Shown in pieces: positions 14,081 through 20,872 of a DNA stretch of 25,777 bases. A program made the translations under genes and the position numbers. Numbering within the stretch: the stretch's first letter is position 1; each line of letters starts with the position of its first letter. The notes under the pieces were generated by a model that did no database searches, had not been told where the DNA came from, and saw only the letters and a list, made by a program, of their open reading frames with translations. Origin of the DNA: an uncultured Agathobacter sp. (GTDB lineage Bacteria; Bacillota; Clostridia; Lachnospirales; Lachnospiraceae); contig CAKRLV010000034.1 in NCBI GenBank assembly GCA_934359755.1, positions 1-25,777 of the forward strand, given 5' to 3'.

Positions 14081-16648
14081 ATGAATGCAATAACCAGACT
14101 TTTTGGTACACATAGCGAAAGAGAATTAAAGAGAATTTATCCAATTGTTGATAAAGTAGAATCATATCAGGAGACTATGCATGGTCTTTCAGATGATGAA
14201 TTAAAAGCTAAGACAAAAGAATTTAAGGATCGTCTTGCTAAGGGAGAGACATTAGATGACATTCTTCCAGAAGCATATGCGACTGTAAGAGAAGCTGCCC
14301 TCAGGGTCCTTGGAATGGAACATTACAGAGTTCAGATTATCGGTGGTATCATCCTGCATCAGGGACGTATCGCAGAGATGAGAACAGGAGAAGGTAAGAC
14401 TCTTGTATCTACATTGCCAGCATATCTTAATGCGTTAGAGGGCAAAGGTGTATGCATTGTCACTGTCAATGATTATCTTGCTAAGCGAGATTCAGAATGG
14501 ATGGGACAAGTTCATGAATTTTTAGGACTTACAGTTGGTGTTGTCCTAAACAGTATGGACAATGACGAGCGAAGAGAAGCATATAATTGTGACATTACAT
14601 ATGTAACTAACAACGAATTAGGTTTCGATTACCTCAGAGACAATATGGTAATCTACAAAGAACAGCTTGTTCAGAGAGGATTACATTATGCAATCATCGA
14701 TGAGGTCGATTCAGTGCTTATTGATGAGGCGAGAACTCCACTTATTATTTCAGGACAGAGTGGTAAATCTACAAAGCTTTATGAGGCATGTGATATTCTT
14801 GCACAGCAGCTCCAGAGAGGAGAAGATATTCCTGAGTATTCTAAGATGGACGCAATCATGGGAGTAGAGCAGGAAGAGTCAGGCGACTTCATTGTTAATG
14901 AAAAAGACAAGGTTGTTAACCTTACCCAGCAGGGTGTTGAGAAAGTTGAGCAGTTCTTCCATATAGAGAACCTTGCCGATCCAGAGAATCTCGAAATCCA
15001 GCACAATATTATCCTTGCACTTCGTGCACATAATCTTATGTTCAGAGATCAGGATTATGTTGTTAAAGATGACCAGGTTATGATAGTAGATGAGTTTACA
15101 GGACGTATCATGCCGGGACGTCGTTATTCAGATGGCCTGCATCAGGCTATCGAGGCAAAAGAGCATGTTAAAGTTAAGAGAGAAAGCAAGACTCTTGCTA
15201 CTATTACATTCCAGAATTTCTTCAACAAATTCGATAAGAAATGTGGTATGACAGGTACTGCTCTTACAGAGGAGAAGGAGTTCCGTGATATCTATGGAAT
15301 GGATGTTATTGAGATTCCTACTAATAAGCCAATTGCAAGAATTGACCATCAGGATGCTGTATATAAGACTAAGAAAGAGAAATTCCGTGCTGTAGTAGAG
15401 GAAGTAAAGAAAGCACATGCAAAGGGACAGCCTGTACTTGTTGGTACAATCACAATCGAGACATCAGAACTTATAAGCGGGATGCTCAAGAGAGAGGGAA
15501 TCCAGCATACAGTACTTAATGCCAAGTTCCATGAGCAGGAGGCTGAAATCGTTGCATTAGCAGGACAGCATGGTGCAGTTACAATCGCTACTAATATGGC
15601 TGGTCGAGGACCTGATATTAAGCTTGATGACGAAGCAAAAGAGGCTGGCGGTCTTAAGATTATAGGTACAGAGAGACATGAGTCGCGTCGTATCGATAAT
15701 CAGCTCCGTGGTCGTGCTGGTCGTCAGGGAGATCCAGGTGAGTCGCAGTTTTTCATTTCACTTGAAGATGATCTTATGAGATTATTCGGCTCAGAGAGAC
15801 TTATGGATGTATTTAATGCACTCGGTGTTCCAGAGAATGAACAGATTCAGCATAAGATGCTTACATCTGCAATCGAGAAAGCACAGCAGAAGATTGAAAG
15901 TAACAACTTCGGTATTCGTAAGAATCTTCTTGAGTACGATCAGGTTAATAACGACCAGAGAGAGATTATTTACGCAGAGCGTAGAAGCGTACTTGATGGA
16001 GACAACATGAGGGATGCAATCTACAAGATGATTCAGGATCAGGTAGAGGCAGCTGTTGATACATGTATTTCATCTGATATTCCAAAAGATGATTGGAATT
16101 TGGTTGAGCTTAATGAACTTATTCTTCCAATGATTCCTCTTGAGCCAATTACGGCAGAGAGAATCGCAGATGTTAAGTCTAATAAAGAATTAAAGCAGTA
16201 CCTCAAAGAGGAGGCTGTACATTTGTATGAAGCCAAAGAGACTGAGTTTCCGGAGCCAGAGCAGTTCAGAGAGATTGAGCGAGTTGTTCTTCTTAAGGTT
16301 ATTGATCGTAAGTGGATGGATCATATCGATGATATGGATCAGCTCAGACAGGGTATTGGTCTTCAGGCATATGGACAGAGAGATCCACTTGTAGAGTACA
16401 AGATGGCTGGTTATGATATGTTCGATGGCATGATTGCAGCGATACAGGAAGATACAATCAGACTTCTATACCATGTACAGGCTGAACAGAAAGTTGAAAG
16501 AGAACAAGTAGCAAAAGTTACAGGAACAAATAAAGATGACACTGCTAAGGCAGGTCCAAAGAAGAGAGCAGAAGCAAAGGTTTATCCTAACGATCCATGT
16601 CCATGTGGAAGTGGAAAGAAATATAAGCAGTGTTGCGGAAGAAGATAA
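14081..16648 (+). CDS. secA: Preprotein translocase ATPase SecA
   Basis: 855 residues, full length. SecA drives export of unfolded preproteins through SecYEG using ATP. Visible parts: Walker A TGEGKT (102-107), DEVD (207-210) with IDEARTPLIISG, the preprotein cross-linking region, the second nucleotide fold with TNMAGRG (504-510), RRIDNQLRGRAGRQGDPG, the helical scaffold, and the C-terminal zinc-binding SEC-C motif CPCGSGKKYKQCCG that contacts SecB or lipid/ribosome. Residue 511 is Pro where SecA proteins such as that of B. subtilis have Thr (GRGTDI). It stands alone between its promoter and a strong terminator, without the prfB partner often found next to it. Confidence 0.97.
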   Translation: MNAITRLFGTHSERELKRIYPIVDKVESYQETMHGLSDDELKAKTKEFKDRLAKGETLDDILPEAYATVREAALRVLGMEHYRVQIIGGIILHQGRIAEMRTGEGKTLVSTLPAYLNALEGKGVCIVTVNDYLAKRDSEWMGQVHEFLGLTVGVVLNSMDNDERREAYNCDITYVTNNELGFDYLRDNMVIYKEQLVQRGLHYAIIDEVDSVLIDEARTPLIISGQSGKSTKLYEACDILAQQLQRGEDIPEYSKMDAIMGVEQEESGDFIVNEKDKVVNLTQQGVEKVEQFFHIENLADPENLEIQHNIILALRAHNLMFRDQDYVVKDDQVMIVDEFTGRIMPGRRYSDGLHQAIEAKEHVKVKRESKTLATITFQNFFNKFDKKCGMTGTALTEEKEFRDIYGMDVIEIPTNKPIARIDHQDAVYKTKKEKFRAVVEEVKKAHAKGQPVLVGTITIETSELISGMLKREGIQHTVLNAKFHEQEAEIVALAGQHGAVTIATNMAGRGPDIKLDDEAKEAGGLKIIGTERHESRRIDNQLRGRAGRQGDPGESQFFISLEDDLMRLFGSERLMDVFNALGVPENEQIQHKMLTSAIEKAQQKIESNNFGIRKNLLEYDQVNNDQREIIYAERRSVLDGDNMRDAIYKMIQDQVEAAVDTCISSDIPKDDWNLVELNELILPMIPLEPITAERIADVKSNKELKQYLKEEAVHLYEAKETEFPEPEQFREIERVVLLKVIDRKWMDHIDDMDQLRQGIGLQAYGQRDPLVEYKMAGYDMFDGMIAAIQEDTIRLLYHVQAEQKVEREQVAKVTGTNKDDTAKAGPKKRAEAKVYPNDPCPCGSGKKYKQCCGRR

Positions 16649-16690
16649 AATAAAGCGCGTAGCCTTTATATGAGGCTGCGCGCTTTATTT
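16648..16690. terminator. Bidirectional terminator between secA and the XRE-like gene
   Basis: An 18-bp stem (16648-16665 with 16673-16690, one G-U) around a 7-base loop, starting AAATAAAGCGCG and ending CGCGCTTTATTT. The right arm is within the last codons of the converging gene. Confidence 0.88.
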
Positions 16691-17178
16691 AATTCCTCGC
16701 TGTCTATATTTCCGTCCATGATTGTCTGCTGAAGCCAGATTTTTAGGGATTCTGATGCTAGTGATATTTTGTTTAACTGATCTTCAATTACGGCAAAATC
16801 ATGATATTCATCGGCAGTAAGCTCGCCGTCAGCAGTTATTTCGATTAGACGGTTTTTATCTTTGTCCATTGCATTTAAAGAGGCAAGCATTTCAAGGACT
16901 ATCTGCGAAAGATTTTTAAGTTCAAGTTTTGGCACAGATATCTGTCCTATTGGACATTCGTGTGAGCAGTAGTAGTTGCGTAAAGTAGGGTTTTTATAGC
17001 AATCCTCCATGGCGAGAATCTCATCTGGATGAGGGTATGATTTTTCACTTTCTATTTTCTCAATTCTGTCAGCTGAGATGTATTCCATCCTCTCGCTTGC
17101 TCTTTCACGCGTAAGATTAGCTTCCTCACGGCATATCTGATAGATATTTTTGTTTTCTTTTGTCGATCTTTTTCCCAT
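16666..17178 (-). CDS. XRE-like helix-turn-helix protein beside the UvrX/YolD operon
   Basis: 170 residues. Residues about 10-60 fit an XRE/Cro-type helix-turn-helix: IYQICREEANLTRERASE, then ISADRIEKIE and a PHPDEIL helix. This is followed by NYYCSHECPIG with C71 and C75 (plus C16 and C60) that could hold a metal or sense redox state. Residues 85-165 are helical and charged, perhaps a dimerisation or partner-binding region. It is divergent from the Y-family polymerase gene with 88 bases between, and an inverted repeat lies in that gap, so autorepression and control of the polymerase operon are plausible. AGGAG is 6 bases before the ATG. Function is inferred from position only. Confidence 0.75.
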   Translation of the reverse strand: MGKRSTKENKNIYQICREEANLTRERASERMEYISADRIEKIESEKSYPHPDEILAMEDCYKNPTLRNYYCSHECPIGQISVPKLELKNLSQIVLEMLASLNAMDKDKNRLIEITADGELTADEYHDFAVIEDQLNKISLASESLKIWLQQTIMDGNIDSEELNKARSLI

Positions 17179-17207
17179 TACAATCTCCTGATTTGATGAT
17201 ATAATAA

Positions 17208-17222
17208 TTACAGTTATTGTAA
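17208..17222. promoter_or_regulatory. Inverted repeat, candidate operator
   Basis: TTACA-gttat-TGTAA is a perfect 5-bp inverted repeat with a 5-base centre in the divergent promoter region, close to AT-rich -10-like sequences on both sides. The adjacent XRE-like protein is the natural candidate to bind it. No canonical GAAC-N4-GTTC LexA site was found here. Confidence 0.4.
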
Positions 17223-17266
17223 ACTATTATATAGAGTCTGTCAAAAGAAAGGAAAGGAGGTATACA

Positions 17267-18796
17267 ATGAAGACAAAGGAGCGGTTTTATATTGCAATAG
17301 ATTTGAAGTCATTTTATGCCTCCGTTGAGTGTACTGAGAGAAAACTGGATCCACTTACCACAAATCTTGTCGTTGCAGACGAATCAAGAACTGCAAAGAC
17401 TATATGCCTGGCGGTATCCCCCTCTTTAAAAGAGTATGGAATACCTGGCCGCGCCAGACTTTTCGAGGTGATTCAACAGGTAAAAAGAGTTAATGCCTCA
17501 AGACTTTTTAAGACGGAGTCAGGACTTTTTACAGGAAAATCATATGATGCGCGAGAACTGGCAGATGATAGAAATCTTGAACTGGATTTTATCATTGCAC
17601 CGCCGCAGATGGCTAAATATATGGAAATCAGCACGCAGATTTATAATGTTTATCTTAAGTATATAGCACCAGAGGATATTCATGTTTATTCGATAGATGA
17701 AGTGCTTATGGATGTGACGGATTATCTTAGAACGTATGGATTATCACCCAGGGAGCTTGCTAAGAAAATGATAAGCGATGTGCTAATGGAGACAGGGATA
17801 ACTGCTACAGCCGGGATAGGAACCAATTTATATCTGTGCAAGGTTGCTATGGATATTGTAGCAAAGCATATTGAACCAGATGAAGATGGTGTGAGAATTG
17901 CATATCTTGATGAGCAAATTTACAGAGAGAAATTGTGGAGTCATACACCGATTACAGACTTCTGGCGTGTAGGAAGAGGATATGCCCAAAAGCTCAATAA
18001 AATTGGAATAAACACAATGGGTGATATTGCCAGATGCTCAGTCGGTACGTCGAATGAATATTACAATGAAGATTTGTTATATAAGCTTTTTGGAGTGAAT
18101 GCAGAATTGCTTATTGACCATGCGTGGGGATGGGAACCATGCACCATGAGTGATATAAAAAGTTACAAGCCGGACAATAATAGTGTTGGAACAGGGCAGG
18201 TTTTAAGATGTCCATATGATTTTCAAAAGGCGCGGGTTATAGTATGGGAGATGACTGATCTGCTGGTTCTTGATCTGGTCGAGAAGGGACTTGTTACCAA
18301 CCAGCTTGTACTGACTGTTGGTTACGATATTGAGAATTTATCTGATTCTGATATACGCAAAAAATATAAAGGTGATATCACTATTGACCGATATGGAAGA
18401 CAGGTGCCTAAACATGCACATGGAACTGCAAATATTGGTGAATACACATCATCCACCAAAAAGATAATCAGTGCAATTCTTGAATTATATGACAGAATCG
18501 TAGACGAAGACCTTCTTGTAAGAAGAATTAATATTTCAGCGAATCATGTTATAGAAGAGGCTGATGTGCCTAAAGAAAATAATTATGAACAATTTGACCT
18601 TTTTACGGATTATAAGCAGATAGAAAGGGACAAAATACAGAAGGAAGAAGAATACAAAAAAGAAAAAAGCCTGCAGCAGGCAATGATTGCAATTAAGAAA
18701 AAGTACGGAAAGAATGCGGTTTTAAAGGGGACAAACTTTACCGAAGGTGCAATGACCCGTGAGAGAAATAACCAGATAGGAGGACATAAAGCATAA
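17267..18796 (+). CDS. Y-family DNA polymerase, UvrX/YqjW-like
   Basis: 509 residues, longer than DinB/Pol IV (about 350-420). Translesion polymerase palm residues are present: D12 (AIDLKSFYASVEC) and D144/E145 (YSIDEVLMD). Little-finger-type sequence follows the helix-hairpin-helix region around WRVGRGYAQKLNKIGI. An additional segment at about 85-115, between the first Asp and the DE pair, is typical of the ImpB/UvrX group. QFDLF at 442-446 is a good beta-clamp binding motif. The tail after it is Lys/Glu-rich, then basic. It copies damaged DNA with low fidelity. AAGGAGG lies shortly before the ATG. First gene of a four-gene operon, coupled to yolD by a one-base overlap. Confidence 0.93.
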   Translation: MKTKERFYIAIDLKSFYASVECTERKLDPLTTNLVVADESRTAKTICLAVSPSLKEYGIPGRARLFEVIQQVKRVNASRLFKTESGLFTGKSYDARELADDRNLELDFIIAPPQMAKYMEISTQIYNVYLKYIAPEDIHVYSIDEVLMDVTDYLRTYGLSPRELAKKMISDVLMETGITATAGIGTNLYLCKVAMDIVAKHIEPDEDGVRIAYLDEQIYREKLWSHTPITDFWRVGRGYAQKLNKIGINTMGDIARCSVGTSNEYYNEDLLYKLFGVNAELLIDHAWGWEPCTMSDIKSYKPDNNSVGTGQVLRCPYDFQKARVIVWEMTDLLVLDLVEKGLVTNQLVLTVGYDIENLSDSDIRKKYKGDITIDRYGRQVPKHAHGTANIGEYTSSTKKIISAILELYDRIVDEDLLVRRINISANHVIEEADVPKENNYEQFDLFTDYKQIERDKIQKEEEYKKEKSLQQAMIAIKKKYGKNAVLKGTNFTEGAMTRERNNQIGGHKA

Positions 18797-19203
18797 TGGG
18801 GGAATACGACGATATTATCGACCTGCCACATCATGTATCAATAAAACATCCTCATATGGAAATGCTTACAAGAGCTGCACAGTTTTCACCTTTTGCAGCA
18901 TTGACAGGATATGATGATGCTATAGATGAGACTAAGCGTCTGACGGTTGAAAAAATAGAACTTGATGAAAACGAAAAAGAAAAATTAGACGAAAAGCTGC
19001 ATATGTTATCTGAAAATATACCAGGAAAAGATTGTGTACAAATAACATATTTTGTAGAAGATGAGCGAAAAAGCGGTGGAAAATATGCAACTGTAAAAGG
19101 AAAGGTTGCAAAAATAAACACTTATGATAAGATAGTTGTCATGGAAGATAATATTAAAATAAAAATTGATGATATAATAAAAATCGATTTTGGAGGTAAC
19201 TAA
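18796..19203 (+). CDS. YolD-like protein, partner of the Y-family polymerase
   Basis: 135 residues. It has the YolD family opening DLPHHVSIKHPHMEM, then AAQFSPFAALTGYDDAI, then a charged helix and a small C-terminal beta domain (ITYFVEDERKSGGKY onward). YolD-like genes sit beside uvrX or yqjW in Bacillus and are proposed to play the UmuD-like accessory role, but the mechanism is unproven. The ATG at 18796 shares its A with the polymerase stop codon (TAATG); GGAGGA is 11 bases upstream. The stop codon abuts the next ATG directly. Confidence 0.88.
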   Translation: MGEYDDIIDLPHHVSIKHPHMEMLTRAAQFSPFAALTGYDDAIDETKRLTVEKIELDENEKEKLDEKLHMLSENIPGKDCVQITYFVEDERKSGGKYATVKGKVAKINTYDKIVVMEDNIKIKIDDIIKIDFGGN

Positions 19204-19860
19204 ATGATAAATATACTATGTTATGGGGACTCAAATACATATGGATTTGATCCACATACAGGCGGAAGATATGACGAGACAGTAAGATGGCCAAGCCGTC
19301 TGCAATCATATCTTGGAAGTGAGTATCATGTAATTGAGGCTGGTCTTAACGGACGTACAACCTGTTACGATGATCCAAACATGGAGAATGTCAACGCACT
19401 TAAGACGGTTGAGTCAGATATTGAGAAATATGATAAGCTTGATCTGATTGCAATTATGCTTGGAACCAATGACCTTAAAGAATTTGCGGGAGCAGAGGTG
19501 AATGAGATAGTTGCAGGCGTAGAGAAAGTAATGCTTAAGATGAAAAGCATAATGAAAGAGAAGCAGGACAAGGATCCGATTTTTCTTATTATGTGTCCAC
19601 CGGAGATTGGCTCGGCAATAAGACAGTCTCATTTTTATGGGGAATACAAGGAGAATGCAATTGCTAAATCAAGAATGTTTCCTGCTGTTTACAGACAGAT
19701 GGCTGTTAAGAACGGTTGTAAGTTCTTTGATTCATCGGAATGGGTAAAAGCATCAGAGACAGATTCTGTTCATCTGAATATGGCAGATCATATATTAATA
19801 GCAGAGAAAGTTTATGATATCATATCTGCGATTAACAAAAGGGTATTTATTTACAAATAA
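19204..19860 (+). CDS. SGNH/GDSL-family hydrolase (arylesterase/TesA-like)
   Basis: 218 residues, a single-domain SGNH esterase. The catalytic blocks are GDSNTYG (nucleophile S10), GLNGRT (47-52), GTND (87-90, N89 in the oxyanion hole) and DSVH (D187, H190). The GDSNTYG opening resembles the arylesterase/acyl-CoA-hydrolase-like group. No signal peptide, so cytoplasmic; substrate unknown. It starts at the base after the yolD stop, with GGAGG inside the yolD end, so it is co-translated with the repair genes, though its link to DNA repair is not obvious. It is unrelated in architecture to the larger SGNH protein at 1476-2606. Confidence 0.9.
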   Translation: MINILCYGDSNTYGFDPHTGGRYDETVRWPSRLQSYLGSEYHVIEAGLNGRTTCYDDPNMENVNALKTVESDIEKYDKLDLIAIMLGTNDLKEFAGAEVNEIVAGVEKVMLKMKSIMKEKQDKDPIFLIMCPPEIGSAIRQSHFYGEYKENAIAKSRMFPAVYRQMAVKNGCKFFDSSEWVKASETDSVHLNMADHILIAEKVYDIISAINKRVFIYK

Positions 19861-19904
19861 CATGTGACGGATAAAGCAATATGTGCTTTACGGAAGGAGA
19901 AAAA

Positions 19905-20489
19905 ATGACATACGAGGAGATTGTTGAAAAACTTAAGAAAGTATATGGAAAGGCTAAAGCAGACAAAATAGAAGGGCATCTGGCTGTTCAGTTCGATATT
20001 GTGGGAGAGGGTGAAGGTGCACTCTATATTGAAGTGAATGATGGAGCAATTGATGTTCAGCCATATGAGTATTATGACAAGAATGCACTGGTAAGAATCA
20101 CAGCAGATGTTCTTATGGATATAGCAACAGGAGCACTTGATTTTGAGAGCGCATATAACGAACAGAAATTATGGATAGAGGGAGATCTTGGAGCAGCACT
20201 TCTTCTTAAGAATATCGATATTAAGAATCAGATAGAAAAGCCGGCAGAAGACAATACAAAAGCAGATGCGGCAAAGGTGAATGATACAAAAGCAGATGCA
20301 GCAAAGGTGAATGATACAAAAGCAGATGCGGCAAAGGTGAATGATACAAAAGCAGATGCAGCAAAGGTGAATGATATAAAGGCAGATGCGGCAAAGGCAG
20401 ATGAGCAGGCTGCACAGAAAAAAACTCCTGCAAGAAAGCCAGCTAAGAAAACAGCCAAGTCATCTGGTAAGAATTGCAGACGTAAATAA
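19905..20489 (+). CDS. SCP2-like sterol-carrier domain with repeat and basic tail
   Basis: 194 residues from the ATG at 19905 (AAGGAG upstream); the in-frame ATG at 19881 lacks a ribosome site. Residues 1-110 look like an SCP2 sterol-carrier domain: an amphipathic N-terminal helix, a beta sheet (AVQFDIVGEGEGALYIEV), then ALVRITADVLMDIATGALD and the IEGDLGAALLL helix. These domains bind lipids or acyl chains in a hydrophobic tunnel. Residues 115-165 are five copies of a 10-residue KADAAKVNDT repeat. Residues 171-194 are a Lys/Pro/Ala-rich tail resembling histone H1 or bacterial H1-like proteins, suggesting nucleic-acid or membrane-surface binding. Fourth gene of the polymerase operon, 44 bases after the esterase. 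Confidence 0.75.
   Translation: MTYEEIVEKLKKVYGKAKADKIEGHLAVQFDIVGEGEGALYIEVNDGAIDVQPYEYYDKNALVRITADVLMDIATGALDFESAYNEQKLWIEGDLGAALLLKNIDIKNQIEKPAEDNTKADAAKVNDTKADAAKVNDTKADAAKVNDTKADAAKVNDIKADAAKADEQAAQKKTPARKPAKKTAKSSGKNCRRK
20251..20400 (+). repeat. In-frame 30-bp tandem repeat, five units
   Basis: Five 30-bp units inside the SCP2-like gene encode KADAAKVNDT. The Ala codon at the same place alternates GCG, GCA, GCG, GCA, GCG, so the array was probably built by doubling a 60-bp block. The last unit is diverged (ATATAAAGG and GCAAAGGCAG). Confidence 0.95.
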
Positions 20490-20527
20490 TACAGGCAGTG
20501 CATATATATTGGTTGCATTGTATATAA

Positions 20528-20693
20528 TATATAAGATGTGAAGTACAGTACGTAATGTATAAGATGCAGAGTGTATGATGTATAAGATACAGAGAATATA
20601 ATGCATAAGATACAGAGAATATAATGTATAAGATGCAGAGTGTATGATGTATAAGATGTGAAGTATATAAGGCGTAAGATACAGAACATATAA
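20528..20693. repeat. Intergenic 23-bp tandem repeats, seven units
   Basis: Units at 20528 (28 bases, with a 5-base insertion), 20556, 20579, 20602, 20625, 20648 and 20671, all centred on TATAAGAT. Variants run A, B, C, C', B, A', D, where the two B units are identical and C and C' differ at one base. The array lies between the SCP2 stop and the operon terminator, so it is probably transcribed as 3' untranslated RNA. The period is not a multiple of 3, arguing against coding. Confidence 0.9.
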
Positions 20694-20694
20694 A

Positions 20695-20763
20695 GGAAAG
20701 TGACATGATGAAAATACATATCGGAAAGTGTCGGTATGTTTTCAGATGGTCACTTCTTTTTTT
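20695..20763 (+). terminator. Long-hairpin terminator of the polymerase operon
   Basis: GAAAGTGAC (20696-20704) pairs with GTCACTTC (20749-20756) with a one-base bulge. The pairing continues inward, with mismatches, through GAAAATACATA and TATGTTTTC. T7 follows at 20757-20763. Confidence 0.8.
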
Positions 20764-20774
20764 GAAATTATACA

Positions 20775-20786
20775 GAACATACATTC
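20775..20786 (+). promoter_or_regulatory. LexA-box-like site upstream of uvrB
   Basis: GAACATACATTC matches the Gram-positive SOS box GAAC-N4-GTTC at 7 of 8 fixed positions. It lies about 30 bases upstream of the -10 of uvrB, and uvrB is SOS-controlled in B. subtilis. One mismatch in a short motif keeps this tentative. Confidence 0.3.
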
Positions 20787-20815
20787 GGAAAAAGCTGTAC
20801 TTTTTTATCTTAGTC

Positions 20816-20824
20816 TGATATAAT
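20816..20824 (+). promoter_or_regulatory. Extended -10 promoter of uvrB-uvrA
   Basis: TGATATAAT: a perfect TATAAT at 20819-20824 with TGn in front. The hexamer at the -35 distance is poor. Confidence 0.55.
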
Positions 20825-20872
20825 GTATGCAGTGTTGGAAGAATTCTTTTAAAAGTATGAGGTAGAATATTT

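Noticed and set aside
14667..15418. Several 60-100 residue frames inside secA on both strands
   Set aside because: All lie within continuous SecA coding sequence with intact motifs; no independent ribosome sites.
20251..20693. Repeat arrays considered as a CRISPR
   Set aside because: The units are directly tandem with no unique spacers, and no cas gene is present.
20228..20784. Two overlapping - strand open frames rich in Leu, Ile, Tyr and His across the repeats
   Set aside because: They arise from the 30-bp and 23-bp repeats having few stops in these frames; no ribosome site, and they run through the operon terminator.
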